From NCBI RefSeq assembly GCF_000744455.1, contig NZ_JQLY01000001.1, positions 1,054,001 to 1,118,000 of the forward strand: DNA of 64,000 nucleotides, written 5' to 3'. The notes under the pieces are model-generated. The model saw only the letters and a list, made by a program, of their open reading frames with translations, made no database searches and was not told the origin of the DNA. Both the position numbers and the translations under genes were made by a program. Numbering within the stretch: position 1 is the first letter of the stretch; every line of letters starts with the position of its first letter. Source of the stretch: Methanobacterium sp. SMA-27. GTDB taxonomy: Archaea; Methanobacteriota; Methanobacteria; Methanobacteriales; Methanobacteriaceae. Of this stretch, positions 29,012-38,750 are shown piece after piece.

Positions 29012-29491
29012 TTATGGATGGGAATGTATTGAGGTAGTAGGAATTTTGTTCTTGATATTATTGATTATCCTTTTTCGTACCCTATCTGGAAGGGATCTAA
29101 ATGGTCTGGACTTCATTGTTCCAAAGTAGGGGTCTTCAAATAGGAGGCCCTCAAATTCAACTGCATGGTTGTATCTTGGTATATAGTGCCAGTGCACATG
29201 AGGGTCAGGTGGTTCTTCAAGGTACGAAGCATTCATAAGAGAACCCCAGTTTGACATTGTGACGTCAAAACACTGTTTAACAGCAAATTCTAATTTAAAT
29301 ACAAGTTCACCAAATTCGAGCCATTCATCACATTTAAGCCCTGAAAGATCTTCTTCATGCCTGTTTAAGGCCACTACACATGTACCTATATTACTCTGTT
29401 GTGGAGCAAGAAAAACAATCCAGTATTTGGTTTTGAAAATAAAATCTCCGAAGTTATATTTCTCAAGCTTTTTGCAGTACTCACATTCCAA
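29012..29491 (-). CDS. HIT-family hydrolase
   Basis: About 159 aa. The histidine triad HVHWH lies near residue 120 (PPDPHVHWHYIPRY) and is complete. The N-terminus has CEYC, and a middle segment ALNRHEEDLSGL matches HIT proteins of the Ap4A hydrolase type. A longer than usual C-terminus (about 40 residues) ends in basic residues. The likely substrate is a dinucleoside polyphosphate or nucleotidyl conjugate. I start at the second TTG of a TTG-TTG pair, seven bases behind GGGGGG; the ATG at 29506 overlaps that ribosome binding site and would be too far upstream. Confidence 0.85.
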   Translation of the reverse strand: MECEYCKKLEKYNFGDFIFKTKYWIVFLAPQQSNIGTCVVALNRHEEDLSGLKCDEWLEFGELVFKLEFAVKQCFDVTMSNWGSLMNASYLEEPPDPHVHWHYIPRYNHAVEFEGLLFEDPYFGTMKSRPFRSLPDRVRKRIINNIKNKIPTTSIHSHP

Positions 29492-29632
29492 CAATAAACC
29501 CCCCATAATTATTCATATAAATCATTGAGATATAATTTCCTTTACCTTATTTTATATATATCTAGCAGTCATCTGTATTAAATATTAGATCAACCAACAC
29601 ATCTATATCACATCAAAAGAAGAGGGAAGAAA

Positions 29633-29983
29633 ATGACATTTAAACAGGAAGAATTGGGAGAATTGGAAGAACAGCTTGTACTTCTTTACAGATTTGTATC
29701 ACAAAACAACACACTTAAAAAATTTTATTACGAAGGTGTAGACATCAAACCTTCATTTAAGGATGAAACAGGAATATTGACCGGGCTCGTTAATAATGAA
29801 GAATCAGAGGAAATATTAAAGTCGTGTATAATGGAAATTGAAGATGCAAAGCAAGAAAAGTTAAATGAGTTCCATGAAGTACTTGATTCTTATGATATGG
29901 AAGTACTCTTCAAGAAATATGGAATGAGCGGTGTGGAAGACGTTGATAAACTTGATATCAAGAAGTTAGTTGGGTCTCTATAA
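29633..29983 (+). CDS. Conserved-looking hypothetical protein, acidic
   Basis: A 116-aa acidic, mostly helical protein without cysteine, signal or membrane segment. The N-terminal third is a probable amphipathic helix (LGELEEQLVLLYRFVSQNN). The C-terminal part has two further helices and ends DKLDIKKLVGSL. I do not recognise a family. The gene starts behind AGAGGGAAG and is divergent from the HIT gene with about 130 bases between. Good composition and start make it a real gene. Confidence 0.65.
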   Translation: MTFKQEELGELEEQLVLLYRFVSQNNTLKKFYYEGVDIKPSFKDETGILTGLVNNEESEEILKSCIMEIEDAKQEKLNEFHEVLDSYDMEVLFKKYGMSGVEDVDKLDIKKLVGSL

Positions 29984-30054
29984 ATTATTTCAATAAATAA
30001 TTACAAATATAATATAAAAGTTTATAGTCTTTTAAGAAAATGGAGTGATTAAAA

Positions 30055-30719
30055 TTGAAATTTCAGCGAGGTAGTTTATTCAAACCCGAAAATAACCACT
30101 ATAAATTTGCTGGAACTTTATTGATTGTAGCATGTATTCAATATCTTATAGCAGTTAACATTTCTGAATCCATGTTTCCAGGTAACTACAGCATTGCATT
30201 AAACAGTATGAGCGATCTAGGAGGTACAATACCACTTGTGGATCCATCTGCTCTAATTTTTAACATCAGTAATATTATATTGGGAATTTTAATAGTGCTG
30301 CAGTGTATTTAATACTTAAAAGTGGGGGATGCCGTTTATTCTCATCGTGTCTTCTTATTTTTGGCATAAGTATTGGTTTACTTGGTATATTCACTGAATA
30401 CACCCCAGCGATCCATGTAACATTAGCAGCATTTGCATCTATCTTTGGAAGTTTAGCTCTCTTGTTCAGTTACAGACTTGGAATAAATATACAGATGACC
30501 GTTATATCAATTGTACTGGGATTAATAGCCCTTATAACCTTTATTTCACCTTTAATTTTTGGTATAGGTGATACTAATCAATTTGGACTGTATTTTGGTA
30601 TTGGCGGATCTGAAAGGTTGATCATATATCCAATAATTTTATATCTAACTGCACTGGGCGGATACCTTTCAAGCCGTGGAAAAGATTGGGTTAAACTCAG
30701 ATTCACCGAGGGTTACTAG
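30055..30719 (+). pseudogene. DUF998-family membrane protein, frameshifted
   Basis: A six-helix membrane protein of the DUF998 type broken by one missing base near 30296. The first part begins with a TTG start behind GGAGTGA, has one helix, then NISESMFPGNYSIALNSMSDLGG, a motif typical for the family, and a second helix. It then reads into a stop at 30310-30312. The other frame continues as AAVYLILKSGGCRLFSSCLLI and holds four more helices, ending at TAG 30717-30719. Adding one base around 30296 gives a normal protein of about 221 aa. The function of DUF998 is unknown. It marks the left border of a decayed region. Confidence 0.8.
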
Positions 30720-31749
30720 TAAAATTATTTAGAAATTATAATAAATTTGAAGAAAAATTTCTATGTGTCTTATTATTTTCCGAACTATAACCTAAGCCAT
30801 GACATACTTTTTAATAAATTAGTATTATATAATGAAATTACCCCGAAAATTGAAAATCTCATTAGCCTTGATTAAATCAATACAATATATTAATTGGGGT
30901 TATACTATACCTTAATAGTAACATCTGTTTAGGTCGGTTTTCAGTATAATATCATTGAACTCTTTTAATGGTTATTTGGTTCGTTTTGGTGCCTATTTAG
31001 TGCCTATACTATAAAGATTGTGTGCACTTAATATACAGTTTGTATGCGTTAAAACCTTCCTTTTTAGCTATTCCAATAAAAATTTATACCTCTGTTTACC
31101 TGGTTTTTGGCGCGGTTTTAGTTCATAATTGATCACAAAATAATCGAGAAAAAAAGATATTATAATCGAGTAAAAACAAAGTATAATAAAGTGAAAGTGA
31201 ACTAGAAAAAAGTCATGTTATCGTTATGAAACTGTTAAACAATGTTAAGTTTTGATAAGGATAACAGTTTGATGTAATATAAGGGGAAAATGAGTGCTTT
31301 CTGGACGAAAAAGAGCTATATAATCATGAATTGTTCGATGAACATAAAGGTGGATTATTTTCGTGCGAGAAGAATTTAATAAGACATATAAGTTTAATGG
31401 ACCATTTGGACTTTATCAATTTAAGGGATATGGGTTTGGATAGAGGGGAGAATGGAAATTACTTGGATATTGGCCTGAAATCGTGGAGTGTGTTTAAATA
31501 ATAGGATTGAATATGAATACTATTTTCAGCGAAATCCAGTTCAGAGTTACTTGATAACATATCTATTAGTACTAAATTTATTAAAATAAAAATAAATATT
31601 TGCTGACCACTAGAAATTTAGTTAGTATTTATATTAGTAAATTATTCTAAATAGGATGTGATCGTGGTTAAATCTAAATGAAATTATCAATAAGATGAAG
31701 AAGATCTTGGTCAATCTTCAGAAATGTTATCTATCTATTAAATGTGATA
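30720..31749. other. One-kilobase stretch without an intact gene
   Basis: This stretch lacks any normal gene. Visible structure: GTGCCTAT twice (30989-30996 and 31000-31007), 11 bp apart and so on the same face of the helix. ATAATCGAG also occurs twice (31140-31148 and 31162-31170), 22 bp apart. A coding-like frame without a start lies at 31283-31501. No transposase, integrase or RNA gene is recognised. It looks like a decayed insertion. Confidence 0.5.
31283..31501 (+). pseudogene. Coding-like frame without start codon (gene remnant?)
   Basis: After a TAA at 31280-31282, a frame stays open for 72 codons to TAA 31499-31501 with no early ATG, GTG or TTG. Its translation is protein-like: ECFLDEKELYNHELFDEHK, then GGLFSCEKNLIRHISLMDHL, then a tail ending GLKSWSVFK. 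It is hydrophilic, with two cysteines and several histidines, unlike random translation of AT-rich DNA. It may be the 3' end of a deleted gene. I recognise no family. Confidence 0.35.
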
Positions 31750-32112
31750 ATGATGAGACGTAAAATAGCAATCTTTATAATTCTATCAATTGCAATAACA
31801 TTAACAATCACAGAAGCAAACTTTATAATACAATCTATAACCCCGACAGTAGAGTTAGGGCCTGAAATCATAGTCGCAGATTTAGGATATAACCCGGACG
31901 GATTAGAAGTTAGGGGTCAAGCAGCACATTACAATGGAGAACACGTAATAATCATAGATGATTCGGAGATTAATCGGCCAGATGTCGATGGTGTGATTCT
32001 CCATGAAATGGGACATATCTATAATCATGAATGGAGCGAAGCCCAATGTGATAAATTTGCAGCAGAAAATGGACATCCAATAAGTCAGGATGCCTATTCC
32101 GGAGCAATATAA
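31750..32112 (+). CDS. Small membrane-anchored zinc metallopeptidase-like protein
   Basis: About 120 aa. One N-terminal hydrophobic helix (about 6-28) acts as signal or anchor. The outer part carries HEMGH (residues about 85-89) with a downstream Glu in SEAQCDKFAAE that fits the third zinc ligand of the HExxH...E zincins (ImmA/MA(E) type). It is short for a protease and ends soon after the active site. Starts GTG 31744, ATG 31750 and ATG 31753 are all possible; no strong ribosome binding site. It is the only intact gene in a decayed island, so it may have been part of a mobile element. Activity not certain. Confidence 0.65.
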   Translation: MMRRKIAIFIILSIAITLTITEANFIIQSITPTVELGPEIIVADLGYNPDGLEVRGQAAHYNGEHVIIIDDSEINRPDVDGVILHEMGHIYNHEWSEAQCDKFAAENGHPISQDAYSGAI

Positions 32113-32170
32113 TATATATAACCATGATCTGTATGGTTTGAACACCAGGGAGATTAGAGAATTGAAATAA

Positions 32171-32328
32171 TTATTTTTTATCAATTGGTCCTTTTGAATA
32201 ATTATAAGGATTACTTATCCAAACATTAACATTTACTTCACGTTTCCCGATAATGCCTTATAAATTGTCTTTTTCAGATCGTTTGTAGTTTGTGCTTGAA
32301 CAGCACTCCAAGTTTTTTTATTTTCCAT
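32171..32328 (-). pseudogene. Small protein gene, frameshifted, unknown
   Basis: An ATG behind GGAGG starts MENKKTWSAVQAQTTNDLKK and the frame stops after 31 codons (TAA 32233-32235). One base shift near 32237 opens the continuation VNVNVWISNPYNYSKG ending at TAA 32171. The joined product would have about 52 residues. Its ribosome binding site overlaps the end of the preceding decayed gene, so the two were translationally coupled. I know no family. The coupling suggests a small partner of the Clp-fold protease-like protein. Confidence 0.5.
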
Positions 32329-32330
32329 AT

Positions 32331-33020
32331 TCAAACCTCCTTCTCCCATCTTGAGTTAATTGAATAATTCTGAAATCCTGTATGTGGTAAATTTTTTAAA
32401 GTCTCACGTGTAGCTAATGGAATTGCATTATTAATAGATTGTATAATACTATTCACTGTATTGATAACTAATTGATTAATTTCTTCAGTTGTTGTACCTT
32501 CAGGTAATTCGGGAATATTAATTTGAGGGTAACTCATATTACTTAAATTAATATTTACTTGAGGAGGGATCTGTCTCAATTTTCTTGCAACCAAATCCTG
32601 TTTAAAAACATCACATCCATTTCTACTTTCCACACTTGCTAAGTTTAGACCATTCCAAATATGTTCTTCTGGATTATTTGAAATAAGATACTCTTCATGC
32701 CTAAGAGGATTTTCGAGCTCAAATAATTTTTTGTATTCCTCATATAAAGCCCACAATTCGGTACCAATTTCTCCAATATCTTCATTTTCAGCATCTTTAA
32801 CTTGTTTAAGCCCTAGATATTCTTTTGCTTCAGTTCGGTTAATAGCATGTGAATGTGAATAAATTTCTGATGATATTTTTTTAACAATAGCTTTGTTTTC
32901 TACTTCAGTGAAAGGTTCCGATCTAGTATTTAATAATCTTTAAGCTACAAGTTTTGTTTGATCTAATAATCTACTAGTCTGCCCTAATGCTAAAGGGTGG
33001 ACATTATTTCTATTTTCTTC
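32331..33020 (-). pseudogene. Decayed gene, possibly Clp-fold serine protease-like, C-terminal part
   Basis: The last 141 codons are open, but the same frame can be read upstream through a TAA at 32940-32942 to a TAG at 33021-33023. Upstream text includes VHPLALGQTSRLLDQTKLVA, then (after the stop) RLLNTRSEPFTEVENK and IYSHSHAINRTEAKEYLGL. This combination of a HPLALG helix and a SHSHAINR-x-EAK-x-LGL turn resembles the end of SppA/SDH-type Clp-fold serine proteinases. The catalytic half is missing. A Pro-rich tail with INIPELPEGTTTEEI follows. Stop codons in frame and the absent N-terminus show it is a pseudogene. The family call is from memory and low to moderate in certainty. Confidence 0.5.
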
Positions 33021-33039
33021 CTATTTTTTAATAAAAACT

Positions 33040-33141
33040 TTATATATTCTTTTTTTGTTGATAATTTAATTTTCCACCGCAATGACATGCATCAAAATCT
33101 TCTAAAGATTCTCCATCTTCTAATATAACTCATATTTTCAT
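33040..33141 (-). pseudogene. Zinc-ribbon remnant
   Basis: Minus-strand text reads LEDGESLEDFDACHCGGKLNY, a C-x-C-G-G knuckle preceded by the GES-EDF motif that I know from zinc-ribbon domains of Methanobacteriales proteins (often written GESPEDF...CECGG). A TGA interrupts it after MKI, and the frame that would hold the first cysteine pair is lost. It lies just upstream of the decayed protease-like gene and was probably its N-terminal domain or a neighbouring small gene. Confidence 0.4.
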
Positions 33142-33174
33142 TTTATTTTTTCGTTCATGATCTTTTTTTGTAAT

Positions 33175-33666
33175 TCAACTTTTAGTTCTCTGATAAATTT
33201 CAAAAAATATTTTAAAAACTTCGAATGCTGTTGCCAATGCAAATGCTATCATCATAACAATCAATGCAAATATCACACCTAAAGATACAAGATTATGACT
33301 GAAACTAAGAGGGAATATTATATAGAAGGTATAGACTGCTATTAATCCTAATATATTCATAAAAACTTTCAATAGATGACGGAACCATGATGGATCGTAA
33401 AATAGAAATAGTATATTACCTATAATTGCAGATCCAATTGCTAGGTTAAATGCCCAGAGAACTTGACTGAATGTGGCTGATATGAATGAAAGATTCCAAT
33501 TCATGATATTGTTAGCAATATAAAGTATGATTAAGTTTGCAATTATTGCAAAGATATATTCAGATTTAATAACTGCTTTTTCTTTCATCAAACCATTTTT
33601 AATGTTTTTAACGAAATCTTTAGAATCATTCTTATTTTTAACTTTATCATTTGAACTGTCACTCAA
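33175..33666 (-). CDS. Four-helix membrane protein, unknown
   Basis: About 163 aa. A charged N-terminal 30 residues (rich in K, N, D) precedes four hydrophobic helices at roughly 40-60, 70-88, 102-122 and 130-155, and a short basic tail EIYQRTKS. I start at a TTG eight bases behind GGGGG; a TTG three codons earlier abuts that site. No known motif. It separates the decayed island from the tRNA-Lys gene and appears intact. Confidence 0.65.
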   Translation of the reverse strand: MSDSSNDKVKNKNDSKDFVKNIKNGLMKEKAVIKSEYIFAIIANLIILYIANNIMNWNLSFISATFSQVLWAFNLAIGSAIIGNILFLFYDPSWFRHLLKVFMNILGLIAVYTFYIIFPLSFSHNLVSLGVIFALIVMMIAFALATAFEVFKIFFEIYQRTKS

Positions 33667-33877
33667 AGCAATCAACCCCCTAATATTATTTTCTCTTTAT
33701 AAGTATTCTGTTGTTGATAAAGAGGTATTGTAAATAATTACATGTAAAATATACAAAATTATCTCAAATGATATATTAGAAATACATTTAAAAGTAGTAT
33801 AAAATGTTGATTAAATTATTTATTTTTATTTTAATATATTTGGTTAAAATTAATAGAATATTTTAAAAAAAATAGAG

Positions 33878-33951
33878 CGGGCCCGACGGGAATTGAACCC
33901 GCGGCAACTCGGTTAAGAGCCGAGCGCTCTGCCAGACTGAGCTACGGGCCC
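33878..33951 (-). tRNA. tRNA-Lys (CTT)
   Basis: A 74-nt cloverleaf on the minus strand. The acceptor stem GGGCCCG pairs with CGGGCCC, with discriminator G. The D arm is GCTC...GAGC. The anticodon stem CTCGG/CCGAG carries the loop with anticodon CTT (33915-33917), reading AAG lysine codons. The T arm has GGTTCAATTCC. No CCA is encoded, as usual in archaea, and no intron is seen. The decayed island lies on its 3' side. Confidence 0.97.
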
Positions 33952-34158
33952 CGAAAAAACCAATACCATAATAATGTTGTATATTTCCACATTACATGTG
34001 ATTTCCACATTATAATAGTACAGGCTTTTTAATCATATTGAATCTTCTATTTAAATAGTTTTGTTTTTGATCCTATAGTAAATGCAATTGCGTAAAGGTC
34101 TTTTTCCCATTTATTTTAGAACTTCGATTAATTAGTTAAATTCATTATTGTGATTAAT

Positions 34159-34767
34159 TTATGGATTAATTCTTATCACATTTTGGGGTGTTACAATCAT
34201 GTTGATCTTTTGATCATGGGATTCACTAGGAACATCTTCAATTATCTGTATATCATGTACTGTGCTTACAACAGGTGTATTAAATTTTATAGAACCTATA
34301 TCAAGTAGATGTGATATTTCCATGTCTCCATATCCGCCACCTTTGCCCAACCTACCACCAGATATGTCAACAGCAACCGAACCCTCAACCACCATATCAA
34401 CAACTGGAAATGATTTTACTTCTGTTCCATATTTTAATGCTCCTTTAATGGTTGCTGCTTCTTTTTTATGTTCTTCAACATATTTTGGGTTAATTATAAT
34501 GTAACCATTTAATAGTTTAGGTGATGCCATGATCAGAGTTTTACCATCAATAAGACAGTTTTCACGAACTTTTATCTGGGCTGTATCTGGACTGACGAAT
34601 ATTATAACTGATTTTTTCCATTCACATGTGTTTCTAAGCATTTCTGCAGCATGTTTTGATCCATTAAAGTCAGGTATTCTTCCATAAGAATCTGATCTTG
34701 AGATGCTTTGTTTTATCATCTCTTTCCAAATCATCTTTCTTACAGATTCCTTTGTATCTACAAACAT
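34159..34767 (-). CDS. 5-formyltetrahydrofolate cyclo-ligase family protein
   Basis: About 202 aa. It shows the family's phosphate/ATP loop near the C-terminal third, GGRLGKGGGYGD, with preceding VDMVVEGSVAVD and following VVSTVHDIQII, and an early MLRNTCEWKKSVIIFVSPD. The classical enzyme converts 5-formyl-THF to methenyl-THF. Methanogens use methanopterin, so the natural substrate is probably a pterin of that type or another small molecule. ATG 34767 lies six bases behind GGTG. Convergent with the tRNA-side region and divergent from the HMG-CoA synthase gene. Confidence 0.88.
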   Translation of the reverse strand: MFVDTKESVRKMIWKEMIKQSISRSDSYGRIPDFNGSKHAAEMLRNTCEWKKSVIIFVSPDTAQIKVRENCLIDGKTLIMASPKLLNGYIIINPKYVEEHKKEAATIKGALKYGTEVKSFPVVDMVVEGSVAVDISGGRLGKGGGYGDMEISHLLDIGSIKFNTPVVSTVHDIQIIEDVPSESHDQKINMIVTPQNVIRINP

Positions 34768-35098
34768 TAGGCACACCAATAAATTATAAAATATTTAGAA
34801 GGAATAATGGTTTAAATTCCAGTCAATTATAATTAGATATGTATAATCCATTAATACTTTTAATTTAATACATTTTTAAAAGTATTAAGCATTTTTAAAA
34901 CAATAGTATATATAACAAACTTTATAAAGTTGTAAAACAATTATTTTTATAACTGTATTTTTTTTTAAATGTAACTAAATAATTAAGTTAGGCATTTATA
35001 TAGTATAATAATAGTTTATAATACGTTAATGAGAATAATAAGAAAACAAGTAATAAAAAAATAGTTTTCTTTAAGATTACACACGGTTGTGATATTAA
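34768..35098. promoter_or_regulatory. Divergent promoter region with 14-bp palindrome
   Basis: About 330 bases between the cyclo-ligase and HMG-CoA synthase genes. A perfect 14-bp palindrome AACTTTATAAAGTT lies at 34918-34931. A TATA-like TTTATATAG lies at 34995-35003 in plus orientation, which would start HMG-CoA synthase mRNA near 35027 with a roughly 70-base leader. The ribosome binding site GGTTGTGAT lies just before the ATG. Whether the palindrome binds a regulator is unknown. Confidence 0.45.
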
Positions 35099-36148
35099 AT
35101 GGCAGGAATTGTAGGATATGGAGTTTATATACCTTCATACAGGATAAAAGTAGAGGAAATAGCAAAAGTTTGGGGTGACGACCCTAAGGCAATATCAAGA
35201 GGACTGGTTGTACAGGAAAAATCTGTTCCGGGTCCTGATGAGGATACAGCAACAATATCTGTTGAAGCTGCCCGAAATTCCCTTAAAAGAGCTATGATTG
35301 ATCCTCAAAAAATAGGAGCAGTATATGTGGGTTCAGAATCACACCCATATGCAGTCAAACCAACTGCAACAATAGTTGCAGAAGCTGTACAAGCAGCACC
35401 AGAAATGACAGCAGCAGATCTTGAATTTGCATGCAAAGCTGGTACAGCAGGTATGCAGATATGTATGGGATTGGTAGATGCAGGACAAGTAGAATATGGT
35501 CTTGCAATAGGATCTGATACAGCACAGGGAGCACCAGGAGATGCACTTGAATACACTGCATCCGCAGGTGGAGCAGCATATGTTATCGGTAAAAAGAATA
35601 CCCTAGCAGACTTTGAGGGAACATACAGTTTTACAACTGATACCCCAGATTTCTATAGAAGGGAAGGAAAACCGTACCCTAAACATGGAGGAAGGTTCAC
35701 AGGAGAACCAGCATACTTCAAGCATGTACTTTCAGGTGCAAAAGGATTATTTGATAAAATAGGAACAGAAGCTTCAGACTATGACCATGTTATTTTCCAC
35801 CAGCCCAATGGTAAATTTTATATAAGGGTCGCTAAAAAACTTGGATTCAACGAAGAACAGTACAAAACAGGTTTATTAACACCTGTAATAGGAAACACAT
35901 ACTCCGGAGCAACACCACTTGGACTTGCTGCAGTACTGGACATTGCTGAACCAGGAGACAGGATCATGGCAGTATCATATGGTTCAGGAGCAGGAAGCGA
36001 TGCTTTCAGTATAACAGTAAACGACCGTATAGATGATGTTAGAAATAACGCACCACATGTAACTGATATGGTTAGTAAAAAGATCTATGTTGATTATGCA
36101 GTTTATGCCAAGTATAAGGGAAAAATTAGAATGGCTTGGATGCCATAA
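35099..36148 (+). CDS. Hydroxymethylglutaryl-CoA synthase (archaeal)
   Basis: A 349-aa enzyme that joins acetyl-CoA and acetoacetyl-CoA to HMG-CoA, the committed entry to the mevalonate route for archaeal lipids. Catalytic residues are in place: Glu80 (GSES), Cys112 (EFACKAGTA) and His234 (IFHQPNGK). The length matches the short archaeal form. It is followed after about 110 bases by the thiolase, its partner enzyme; in archaea the two form a complex that channels acetoacetyl-CoA, with a DUF35 bridge protein. The DUF35 gene is not adjacent here. Confidence 0.96.
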   Translation: MAGIVGYGVYIPSYRIKVEEIAKVWGDDPKAISRGLVVQEKSVPGPDEDTATISVEAARNSLKRAMIDPQKIGAVYVGSESHPYAVKPTATIVAEAVQAAPEMTAADLEFACKAGTAGMQICMGLVDAGQVEYGLAIGSDTAQGAPGDALEYTASAGGAAYVIGKKNTLADFEGTYSFTTDTPDFYRREGKPYPKHGGRFTGEPAYFKHVLSGAKGLFDKIGTEASDYDHVIFHQPNGKFYIRVAKKLGFNEEQYKTGLLTPVIGNTYSGATPLGLAAVLDIAEPGDRIMAVSYGSGAGSDAFSITVNDRIDDVRNNAPHVTDMVSKKIYVDYAVYAKYKGKIRMAWMP

Positions 36149-36261
36149 ATTAACTTTTTTAAAAAGTTCGAAGATTTAAAAATTATGATAAATATTAAAA
36201 TTATTGATTCATTGTTTAATAAACATATTATGAATCTTTTAGATATTATGGAGGAATTTAA

Positions 36262-37413
<1,152 letters not shown>

Positions 37414-37440
37414 ATATATTTGTAAAAAAATAAAAATCAA

Positions 37441-37482
37441 TATTTAGGTCTTAAATGACCTAAATAAAATTAATTTTTTTTT
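37441..37482 (+). terminator. Hairpin terminator after thiolase
   Basis: A 10-bp stem, TATTTAGGTC pairing with GACCTAAATA (37441-37466) around a six-base loop, followed by a run of nine T (37474-37482). Well placed 27 bases after the thiolase stop. Confidence 0.7.
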
Positions 37483-37696
37483 AAATTATTTCATATAGTT
37501 CATTTTTATTATACTAATTATCAATAAGTAAAAAAAATTACTATTTATCACACTTCTACATTGGGTAACAACAACATTTGTACTCACAAATTACATTTTA
37601 AAGATAAAATGAATCTATTTCATAAAAATTAACTATTTATTTTTTCTAACATTCATATCGATTATTTCTAAATTAATATTTATAATTAAAATTATT

Positions 37697-37765
37697 AACT
37701 AATAGTCAGTTTTTTAACTAATAGTTAGAAAGTTATCCTAGTTAAGATTTAAATAACTATTCAGT
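37697..37765 (+). promoter_or_regulatory. Candidate TetR operator repeats
   Basis: AACTAATAGTCAG (37697-37709) and AACTAATAGTTAG (37716-37728) are direct repeats 19 bp apart. A related element in the reverse sense, TAACTATTCAGTC, follows at 37754-37766. They lie 25-90 bases before the TetR start codon and are likely sites for self-regulation. Confidence 0.5.
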
Positions 37766-37788
37766 CAACTTATTATTTGGTGAGTTTC

Positions 37789-38406
37789 ATGCCAAAAGTA
37801 GTACCTGAATACAAGAAAATTGCAATAGAAAAGATTACAAATGCTGCATATGATGTTTTCACAAATAAAGGGTACCATAAAACAACAATGGATGATGTTG
37901 CTAATGAAGTCGGGGTTAGCAAAGCATCTCTGTACTCATATTTCAAGAGCAAGGAAGAAATTCTCCAAACTGTAACTAAAGAAAATTTAAATTTATCATT
38001 CACTGATTTTTTTGATAATAAGGATTCATTAAATCCATTAGAAGATCTTTACAATTATATAGTTGAATTTGAAGATACAATCCATCTAAATTTTGAAATG
38101 AATTCATTATCATCGCACAATAAAGAAATTTCTATTGTAAACAAAGATCTATACGAGAAAAAAATTAAAACATTAACTAATTTTATTAAAAGAAATCAAA
38201 TTAAAGGAAATATCCAAACTAATATCAACGCCCTCACAATAGCCCACCTTTTAAATGCTGTATACATAGATCTATGTATGCAGTTGATTATAGGAATAGA
38301 CAAAACCAAGATACGTGAATCTTGGAACAATTCTATATCGGTAATACTTGAAAAGGATACACAAGATAACCAGAAAACATTAAATAAATATTTTTCGAAT
38401 TTTTAA
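37789..38406 (+). CDS. TetR/AcrR family transcriptional regulator
   Basis: A 205-aa regulator. The N-terminal DNA-binding domain is clear: ITNAAYDVFTNKGYHKTTMDDVANEVGVSKASLYSYFKSKEEIL spread over residues about 16-59. The C-terminal 140 residues are helical and divergent, forming the ligand and dimer domain. ATG 37789 lies four bases behind GGTGAG. Repeats in its promoter suggest autoregulation. The next gene downstream is a convergent rhodanese, so its target is not obvious from context. Confidence 0.92.
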   Translation: MPKVVPEYKKIAIEKITNAAYDVFTNKGYHKTTMDDVANEVGVSKASLYSYFKSKEEILQTVTKENLNLSFTDFFDNKDSLNPLEDLYNYIVEFEDTIHLNFEMNSLSSHNKEISIVNKDLYEKKIKTLTNFIKRNQIKGNIQTNINALTIAHLLNAVYIDLCMQLIIGIDKTKIRESWNNSISVILEKDTQDNQKTLNKYFSNF

Positions 38407-38750
38407 ATCAGGGGTAGGTTATTTTTTTTCCATTTCCTGATTCCCCCAGAAATATTTTTGAGATCTTCGAAACCTGATTTTTTCATTGTTTTAATTGCAT
38501 TAGAGCTTCTACGGCCAGAATGGCAATAAACTAGATACTTTTTATTTTTGTCAAGTTTTTCAATTTCTAGTTTGAAGTATTTAGAATTGTAATTAATATT
38601 AAGAGAATTTTCAATATGTGTCTCACCATATTCTTCAGGAGTTCTAACATCAAGAATAACAAAACCATCTTTGTTGTTATTGGTTATAATTAATTCAAAT
38701 GCTTCTTCTGGTTCAATATCATTTTTATTGTTTCTTCTAAGTGTAAACAT
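38403..38750 (-). CDS. Rhodanese-like domain protein
   Basis: A 115-aa single-domain sulfurtransferase-like protein. Family parts: GFVILDVRTPEEYGETHIENSLNI at about 29-52 and the active-site loop YCHSGRRS with the catalytic Cys near residue 77, followed by GGIRKWKKNNLPL at the end. The loop has the usual Cys-x4-Arg form, so persulfide transfer is possible. Its stop overlaps the TetR stop tail to tail by four bases. Confidence 0.92.
   Translation of the reverse strand: MFTLRRNNKNDIEPEEAFELIITNNNKDGFVILDVRTPEEYGETHIENSLNINYNSKYFKLEIEKLDKNKKYLVYCHSGRRSSNAIKTMKKSGFEDLKNISGGIRKWKKNNLPLI

Larger units (their letters stand above)
37414..37788. other. Terminator and TetR promoter region
   Basis: About 375 bases. 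The left end holds the thiolase terminator (37441-37482) and the right end the repeat-containing TetR promoter. No coding-like frame is seen between them; in particular no DUF35 gene. Confidence 0.5.

Noticed and set aside
30985..31010. GTGCCTAT direct repeats as a CRISPR or att remnant
   Set aside because: Only two 8-bp copies, no spacers of regular size and no cas genes in the window. Too short to support either claim.
31363..31443. 26-codon GTG frame, continuing after a TAG in the same frame as RGEWKLLGYW
   Set aside because: I considered amber read-through or pyrrolysine. Methanobacteriales are not known to use pyrrolysine, and a longer, better frame (31283-31501) overlaps it in another phase.
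33878..33951. tRNA-Lys as a proven att site
   Set aside because: No second copy of the tRNA 3' end and no integrase gene are seen in the window. It remains only a possibility.
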